Assembly (NCBI GenBank): GCA_015522955.1
Contig: WALG01000003.1
Coordinates: forward strand, 1 to 10,553
Direction of reading: 5' to 3'
DNA length: 10,553 nucleotides
Source of the DNA: DHVE2 group archaeon
GTDB lineage: Archaea > Thermoplasmatota > Thermoplasmata > Thermoplasmatales > Aciduliprofundaceae
A program made the translations under genes and the position numbers. This document shows, piece by piece, positions 6,753-10,553 of the stretch; position 1 is the first letter of the stretch; each line of letters starts with the position of its first letter. The notes below the pieces were generated by a model. The model ran no database searches and was not told the origin of the DNA. It saw only the letters and a program-made list of their open reading frames with translations.

Positions 6753-6968
6753 ATGGATGTGAATCTCGAGAACCTGGACGAGAAGTTGAGATTTGATGTA
6801 AAGTTGCAGATTTCGCTTTACAACACGGCGGTGAAGGTTATGGACCCTACTCGAGAAGAGGAGTTCCGGGTGTATATGGAGGAAAGAAAGGAGAAGATAA
6901 AAAAACTCCTTGGATGTGAGGAGGTTGTGAGAATATTTGAGAATGGAGAACTCATCTTTGAGGGATGA
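6753..6968 (+). CDS. Small conserved-looking protein of unknown function
   Basis: This 71-residue product is not recognised. It is rich in charged residues and mostly predicted helical by eye (LDEKLRFDVKLQISLYNTAVKVM, then REEEFRVYMEERKEKIKKLLG), ending in a short hydrophobic strand (EVVRIFENGELIFEG). It has no signal peptide, membrane segment or metal motif; a single Cys lies near residue 55. The gene is supported by a well-placed TATA box and by a four-base ATGA overlap with the TatD-like gene, which implies translational coupling. It could be an accessory partner of that hydrolase; this is inference from position alone. Confidence 0.7.
   Translation: MDVNLENLDEKLRFDVKLQISLYNTAVKVMDPTREEEFRVYMEERKEKIKKLLGCEEVVRIFENGELIFEG
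6960..6964 (+). promoter_or_regulatory. Ribosome binding site favouring the ATG at 6971
   Basis: GAGGG ends directly against the ATG at 6965 but lies six bases before the in-frame ATG at 6971, the normal Shine-Dalgarno distance. The second ATG is therefore the better start for the TatD-like gene. Confidence 0.5.
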
Positions 6969-6970
6969 GA

Positions 6971-7804
6971 ATGTTTGTCTTTGATAATCATCTTCATCTT
7001 CAGATCCATGGCGAGAATGTTGCTGCCGTCAAGAGATTTGAGAGAGCGGGTGGGACACATATAAATCTCACCAACGTGCCCAATTACAATTATCCCATGG
7101 ATGAAAATTACTATCTCCGCATCTACGAGGACACATTTAAAATAGCCACTGAGGTAAGAAGAAATACACATGTGAAAGTTCTAGTAACCCTAGGGCCATA
7201 TCCTGTGGACATGGTGCATCTAGTTGAGAATGGCTGGAAGGTTAAGGATGCATATGAGTTTCTCCTCAGGGGACTGCACCTTGCCTATGAGTATGTGGCG
7301 GAAGGCAGAGCCGATGCTATAGGAGAAATTGGAAGACCCCATTTCACCGTGAGCGATGAAATTTGGGAGAAAAGTAATGCACTCATTGTGGAAGGTATGA
7401 AATTTGCGAAGGAGGCTGGATGTCCGGTGATACTGCACACAGAGAGTGCAACTGAAAAAACCTGGAGTGATCTGGCAAGATTTGCAACTCTTGCAGGATT
7501 GGCAAAGGATATGGTGATAAAGCATTATTCCCCACCTGTGGTGGATGAGAGAAATCAAGGCATATTTCCATCGGTTATATGCTCACGCAAGAATGTTAGA
7601 GAAGCGCTATCTCAGGGCACGAGATTTCTCCTTGAAACTGATTTTATGGATGAGCCCACACGCCCCAATGCGGTGCTGCCAATAGAATCGGTGCCAAAGA
7701 GAGCAAAATGGGTGATACAGGAGTACGGAGAAGATACTTGGATGCGGATAATGGATAACGCTCGCAGAATCTATGCTAGAAATCCTGAAATCTGGGGGGA
7801 ATAG
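6971..7804 (+). CDS. TatD-like metal-dependent hydrolase (COG1099-type)
   Basis: From ATG 6971 the protein has 277 residues (279 from ATG 6965). It looks like an amidohydrolase-fold TIM barrel of the TatD relatives common in archaea. Metal-site candidates are in the expected order: His7 and His9 in FDNHLHL, Glu119 in AIGEIGRPHF, His156 in VILHTES, His185 in VIKHYSPP, and Asp224 in LLETDFMD. TatD proteins are Mg2+-dependent DNases or related phosphoesterases; whether this branch acts on DNA is unknown. KHYSPP and the ETDFMDEPTRPNAVLPIESVPK stretch set it apart from bacterial TatD. It is cytoplasmic, with no signal peptide. It is cotranscribed with the small gene upstream. The TAG stop adjoins the TATA-like box of the next gene. 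Confidence 0.85.
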   Translation: MFVFDNHLHLQIHGENVAAVKRFERAGGTHINLTNVPNYNYPMDENYYLRIYEDTFKIATEVRRNTHVKVLVTLGPYPVDMVHLVENGWKVKDAYEFLLRGLHLAYEYVAEGRADAIGEIGRPHFTVSDEIWEKSNALIVEGMKFAKEAGCPVILHTESATEKTWSDLARFATLAGLAKDMVIKHYSPPVVDERNQGIFPSVICSRKNVREALSQGTRFLLETDFMDEPTRPNAVLPIESVPKRAKWVIQEYGEDTWMRIMDNARRIYARNPEIWGE

Positions 7805-7814
7805 GTTTTTATAG
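7804..7814 (+). promoter_or_regulatory. TATA-like box of the 109-residue gene
   Basis: GGTTTTTATAG begins at the last base of the TatD-like stop codon and is centred about 26 bases before ATG 7835. AAGGTG at 7828-7833 is only one base from the ATG, too close for a normal ribosome site, so a leaderless start is likely. The T5 run could also help end the upstream transcript. Confidence 0.5.
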
Positions 7815-7834
7815 GAGCCTCAACTTCAAGGTGC

Positions 7835-8164
7835 ATGGACGAAGAATACTGCAAAATGCTTGAGGAATATGTAAACGAACTGGTTATAGCATTGATTATT
7901 GATATGATGAAACATGGTATATTTGAGGACAATAGCGAGGATATACGTGTGAGGGAGAGATTTGTGAAGGAGGCTAGGGAAATTGCAGAAGGTATTGAAG
8001 ATGGTGACATTCAAGAGCGCATATCCCGTGCTGTTCTTGGAGCACTGGCCCCTTACTACAGCGAGGAGGAAATGTACGAGGAAGAGATGGTGGCCCGTGC
8101 AAACATAGTGCTTAATTATGTAGGCCCTCAATTGGAGTCTCTGCTCAGTGGTCAAAAACTTTAA
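7835..8164 (+). CDS. Acidic helical protein of unknown function
   Basis: The 109-residue product is not recognised. It is strongly acidic and appears entirely helical. A hydrophobic face runs through EYVNELVIALIIDMMKHGIF (11-30), followed by an Arg/Glu-rich helix (RVRERFVKEAREIAEGIEDG) and a second hydrophobic helix (ERISRAVLGALAPYY). The end is again hydrophobic (ANIVLNYVGPQLESLL). No nucleic-acid, metal or membrane motif is evident; the first hydrophobic stretch is interrupted by charges and is not a good membrane span. The gene stands alone between two promoters and lies 38 bases before rps6e, so a link to translation is possible but unsupported. Confidence 0.7.
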   Translation: MDEEYCKMLEEYVNELVIALIIDMMKHGIFEDNSEDIRVRERFVKEAREIAEGIEDGDIQERISRAVLGALAPYYSEEEMYEEEMVARANIVLNYVGPQLESLLSGQKL

Positions 8165-8170
8165 AATAAA
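8159..8170 (+). promoter_or_regulatory. TATA-like box of the rps6e-eif2g operon
   Basis: The A/T-rich CTTTAAAATAAA overlaps the end of the preceding gene and lies about 38 bases before ATG 8203. A start some 25 bases downstream would give a leader of about 13 bases, just long enough to include the AGGTGAT ribosome site at 8191-8197. Confidence 0.45.
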
Positions 8171-8190
8171 AGTTCCTATTATGCGGATAA

Positions 8191-8197
8191 AGGTGAT
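8191..8197 (+). promoter_or_regulatory. Ribosome binding site of rps6e
   Basis: AGGTGAT matches the archaeal anti-Shine-Dalgarno perfectly over seven bases and sits five bases before ATG 8203. It is the only first-in-operon gene here with a well-placed site that should be inside the transcript. Confidence 0.7.
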
Positions 8198-8202
8198 GCT
8201 AG

Positions 8203-8592
8203 ATGGCGACTTTCAAAGTGGTTATAAATGACACTCAAACAGGCAAATCCTACCAGAAAGAGATTGCCGGTACGAAGGCCAACTCGTTGATAGGTAAGAG
8301 AATAGGACAGGAGATAGATGGTGTGTTCGTGGACCTTCCGGGCTATAAACTCTTGATAACGGGTGGCACCGATAAGGATGGTTTTCCAATGAGAAAGAAT
8401 CTTCAAGGTACACGCAGAAAGAAATTGCTTCTGAAGGGTGGTATAGGTTTCCATCCCACAAGGGAAGGAATGAGAAAGAAAAAAATGGTCCGTGGTAATA
8501 CAATTTCTGCGGAGATTGTGCAGATAAATATGAAGATTGTGCAATATGGCCCCAAGCCCATTGATGAGGCAATAAAGGAAGGAGAAGCATGA
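8203..8592 (+). CDS. rps6e: Small ribosomal subunit protein eS6 (S6e)
   Basis: This 129-residue protein is the archaeal form of S6e, a structural protein of the 30S subunit. It lacks the long phosphorylated C-terminal tail of eukaryotes, as expected in archaea. The N-terminal strand MATFKVVINDTQTGKSYQKEI is followed by the family signature around residues 46-100: GYKLLITGGTDKDGFPMRKN, RRKKLLLKGGIGFHP, and RKKKMVRGNTISAEIVQIN. Basic residues cluster in the middle for rRNA contact. The final TGA overlaps the eif2g start as ATGA, a common archaeal arrangement that ties ribosomal protein and initiation factor synthesis together. Confidence 0.96.
   Translation: MATFKVVINDTQTGKSYQKEIAGTKANSLIGKRIGQEIDGVFVDLPGYKLLITGGTDKDGFPMRKNLQGTRRKKLLLKGGIGFHPTREGMRKKKMVRGNTISAEIVQINMKIVQYGPKPIDEAIKEGEA
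8577..8584 (+). promoter_or_regulatory. Ribosome binding site of eif2g
   Basis: GGAAGGAG within the last codons of rps6e lies four bases before ATG 8589 and supports translational coupling through the ATGA overlap. Confidence 0.7.
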
Positions 8593-9815
8593 GCCTTCCG
8601 AAGCAGCCTGAAGTAAATATCGGAATGGTTGGGCATGTGGACCATGGCAAAACTACATTAACAAAGGCAATAACAGGTAAGTGGACAGATACTCATAGCG
8701 AAGAGATGAAGAGAGGTATAACTATAAAATTGGGTTATGCTGATGCTGCTTTTTATAAATGTCAAAATGTGGATCCCCCTGCCTGTTATGTTTCCAATCC
8801 TTCAAAATGTCCCAACAGCGCGGAATTACTCCGTGTGGTTTCTTTTGTTGATGCTCCGGGGCATGAAACTCTCATGGCCACAATGCTCAGTGGTGCGGCC
8901 ATAATGAATGGTGCTTTGCTCGTAATTGCGGCGAACCAGAAATGCCCGCAGCCTCAGACCAAGGAGCATCTCATGGCGTTGGACATAGTGGGTGTAAAAA
9001 ATATCATAGTTGTGCAGAATAAAATAGACCTTGTGGATGACAACCGTGCCAGAGAAAACTACCAGGAAATATTGGATTTTGTAAAGGGTACGAGTGCCGA
9101 AGGCGCTCCAATAATCCCTGTGAGTGCACATCATGATGCAAATATAGATGTGCTCATCGAGGCAATAGAAAAACACATACCTACTCCCGATTTTGACCCA
9201 TCCAAGCCTCCTAGACTTTATATTGCCAGAAGTTTTGATGTTAATAAACCAGGTACCAGACCGAAAGATTTAATGGGTGGTGTAATAGGTGGCTCCCTTA
9301 TTCAAGGCAAATTCAAAGTAGGTGACGAGATTGAGATTTTGCCTGGATTCTATATCTCCGAGGGAAAGAAGATAGGATGGGAACCAATTTACACAGAGAT
9401 ATCATCACTTATGGCAGGTGGTAGAGAGTGGAATGAGATAAGGCCGGGAGGTCTTGTTGGGATTGGTACAAAATTAGATCCGGCGATAACAAAGAATGAT
9501 GGCCTCCTAGGCAGAATGGCCGGTAAGCCTGGAACTTTACCTCCGGTTCTTGAGGATTTCACCATGGATACGCATCTTCTTGAGCGGGTAGTTGGCTCTC
9601 GTGAGGAAAGAGAAGTGGAGAGAATTCGAACCAGAGAAGTGCTGATGCTCAATATAGGCACCCTGGCTACCATTGGTATGGTGACAAGTGCAAGAGATAA
9701 CGTGGTGGATATAAAACTCAAATATCCAGCAATTGCCGAGAAGGGTCAGAGGGTTGCCATAGGCAGAAAGATAATGAATAGATGGCGCTTGATAGGATAC
9801 GGCATAATCAAATAA
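8589..9815 (+). CDS. eif2g: Translation initiation factor aIF2 subunit gamma
   Basis: The 408-residue protein is the GTP-binding core of archaeal aIF2, which carries initiator Met-tRNA to the small subunit together with the alpha and beta subunits (not in this window). The GTPase domain shows P-loop GHVDHGKTTL (15-24), switch I with KRGITIKLGYADA, switch II DAPGHE (88-93), NKID (144-147), and SAHH (179-182). Domain II (about 207-320) starts PRLYIARSFDVNKPGTRP, and domain III ends in RWRLIGYGIIK. These spellings and the 408-residue length fit aIF2-gamma rather than EF-1A or SelB. Oddly, the zinc-knuckle insert between switch I and II keeps only Cys58 and Cys74 of the two CxxC pairs and has an extra Cys66. 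The TAA is immediately followed by the stop of the convergent gene. Confidence 0.97.
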   Translation: MSLPKQPEVNIGMVGHVDHGKTTLTKAITGKWTDTHSEEMKRGITIKLGYADAAFYKCQNVDPPACYVSNPSKCPNSAELLRVVSFVDAPGHETLMATMLSGAAIMNGALLVIAANQKCPQPQTKEHLMALDIVGVKNIIVVQNKIDLVDDNRARENYQEILDFVKGTSAEGAPIIPVSAHHDANIDVLIEAIEKHIPTPDFDPSKPPRLYIARSFDVNKPGTRPKDLMGGVIGGSLIQGKFKVGDEIEILPGFYISEGKKIGWEPIYTEISSLMAGGREWNEIRPGGLVGIGTKLDPAITKNDGLLGRMAGKPGTLPPVLEDFTMDTHLLERVVGSREEREVERIRTREVLMLNIGTLATIGMVTSARDNVVDIKLKYPAIAEKGQRVAIGRKIMNRWRLIGYGIIK

Positions 9816-10406
9816 TTAAAGCGATTCCAGTTTCATCTGATATTTTTCATTCTGTATTATAAATCCCCTAAGGTCATAGGCTTCAACTACAAGATCTCTA
9901 AGTATGTGCTGATATTCTTCCTCGTACGCTTTGGTGGGCTGATATGCTGAATTATTTTTTGGGATATTTATTCCCTGTTCTAGAAGCATGTTTAGTGCTT
10001 TTTTTCTCTCCTCACCATACACTTTCTCCTTGTTGATGGGTACGCCTACCCCACATTTTTCAAGTTCTCTCATAAATATGGGTCTTTTAAATAGCCTGTA
10101 GAGAATATAGAGTGTTATATCTGATGCCTCCTCCTCCGCAATCTGTTTTGCCTTCTCTCCTATAATCGCATAGATGCTTTTCTCTCTTCTCTCTCTCACA
10201 CTGAAAACCTTGGCAGGTTTGATTATTCTCTCCTTAAGGAGGCCAAGATCTGTCATTGCCTGAAGGTACCCTGTAAGTATGAGTCGATGTTTTTTTATGC
10301 CTTTTCCCTCCAGTTCTTTAGAGAGAGAGTTTATGGAGCGGCCATCTTTTCCAAGGATCTCGATTATTATATCCTTGAGCGGTCTGTCAAGTATTTCTTT
10401 TCCCAT
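9816..10406 (-). CDS. Winged-helix-like archaeal protein of unknown function
   Basis: The 196-residue protein is not identified with certainty. Residues 1-72 look like a winged helix: DIIIEILGKDGRSINSLSKEL, a helix pair through HRLILTGYLQAMTDLGLLKE, and a wing in KPAKVFSV. Residues 78-135 may be a second helical or winged-helix unit (AIIGEKAKQIAEEE, ITLYILYRLFKRPIFMRELEKCG), and the C-terminal 60 residues are helical and charged (EEEYQHILRDLVVEAYDLRG). No membrane segment or enzyme motif is seen, so a DNA-binding regulator is the best reading. It is convergent with eif2g with no bases between the stop codons. The ATG at 10406 is preferred because a TATA box lies about 33 bases before it. Confidence 0.7.
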   Translation of the reverse strand: MGKEILDRPLKDIIIEILGKDGRSINSLSKELEGKGIKKHRLILTGYLQAMTDLGLLKERIIKPAKVFSVRERREKSIYAIIGEKAKQIAEEEASDITLYILYRLFKRPIFMRELEKCGVGVPINKEKVYGEERKKALNMLLEQGINIPKNNSAYQPTKAYEEEYQHILRDLVVEAYDLRGFIIQNEKYQMKLESL

Positions 10407-10434
10407 GAAAACTCAAAATGTAATTCGCAACGCT

Positions 10435-10443
10435 CTATAAATA
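10435..10443 (-). promoter_or_regulatory. TATA box of the minus-strand winged-helix-like gene
   Basis: On the minus strand this reads TATTTATAG, centred about 33 bases before ATG 10406. Transcription would begin roughly seven or eight bases before the ATG, giving a very short leader without a ribosome site. Confidence 0.55.
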
Positions 10444-10490
10444 GGTTTTGTTTTTTTATTTACATATTGTAATAAAGCCGCAAATTATTA

Positions 10491-10553
10491 TACCCTGATA
10501 CCATGGTACCCTGTGCACGCTTATGTTCTGGTTGGACGCTCTCATCGCCTTCC
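10491..10553 (+). other. Right-edge region: palindrome with flanking repeats, possible cut gene start
   Basis: The ten-base palindrome TACCATGGTA (10499-10508) is flanked by direct copies of TACCCTG at 10491 and 10507, sixteen bases apart. A/T-rich TTATTATA just upstream could be a TATA box; counting 25 bases on leads to a GTG at 10513 that reads VHAYVLVGRSHRL to the edge. An ATG at 10503 in another frame is also open. On the minus strand two frames are open to the edge as well, so a gene ending here is equally possible. Too little sequence remains to decide. Confidence 0.3.

Noticed and set aside
8222..8650. 142-residue minus-strand ORF over rps6e and the start of eif2g
   Set aside because: It runs antisense across two certain genes, and its Pro/Ser/Leu-rich translation resembles no family.
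10287..10472. 61-residue plus-strand ORF over the start of the minus-strand winged-helix-like gene
   Set aside because: It is antisense to a better supported gene, and its Phe/Tyr-rich end is simply the T-rich promoter region.
6663..10504. Shared nonamer TGATACCAT at 6663 and 10496
   Set aside because: A nine-base match is expected by chance several times in a window of this size, and the two contexts differ.

Overview
The window reads as archaeal, most likely euryarchaeal and close to the Thermoplasmata/Aciduliprofundum group. The archaeal-type pair ribosomal protein S6e plus translation factor aIF2-gamma supports this. So do archaeal-size proteins, a winged-helix regulator with an archaeal C-terminal domain, a COG1099-type TatD-like hydrolase, and several genes with a TATA-like box about 24-30 bases before the start codon and no Shine-Dalgarno site (leaderless style). 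Base composition is moderate, slightly AT-rich. The exact genus is an inference.

Left part (1-2880): a run of extracytoplasmic genes. It opens with the 3' portion of a calcium-binding (thrombospondin type 3-like) protein that carries a clan CD, legumain/caspase-like cysteine peptidase domain. A membrane-anchored, sequon-rich protein with a CBM9-like C-terminal domain follows 9 bases later. After another 9 bases come the broken remains of a PQQ-type beta-propeller protein, run directly into the 3' remnant of a lamin-tail-domain protein with a C-terminal membrane anchor. This stretch is the accessory part of the window and shows gene decay.

Middle (2881-5875): a D-glutamate cyclase-like protein (DUF4392), an iron-containing alcohol dehydrogenase with its own TATA-like box, and purM (AIR synthetase), which overlaps the dehydrogenase by 11 bases. 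PurM is cytoplasmic purine synthesis. The other two genes have predicted enzyme folds without a certain substrate.

Convergent to purM is a winged-helix regulator (5872-6627, minus), with a divergent promoter region on its other side. To the right are a 71-residue unknown protein coupled to a TatD-like metal hydrolase, then a 109-residue acidic unknown protein, then the rps6e-eif2g translation operon. A second minus-strand winged-helix-like protein (9816-10406) abuts eif2g tail to tail. The last 147 bases hold that gene's promoter, a short palindrome flanked by direct heptamers, and possibly the first codons of another gene cut by the window edge.

Transcription starts inferred from TATA position suggest two translation modes: leaderless first genes, and internal operon genes with strong Shine-Dalgarno sites. 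I saw no tRNA, rRNA, CRISPR array, insertion sequence or clear hairpin terminator. I did not find a convincing new multi-gene system. The most notable items are the decayed propeller/lamin-tail locus, the calcium-binding C13-like peptidase, the altered zinc-knuckle region of aIF2-gamma, and the regular promoter geometry.
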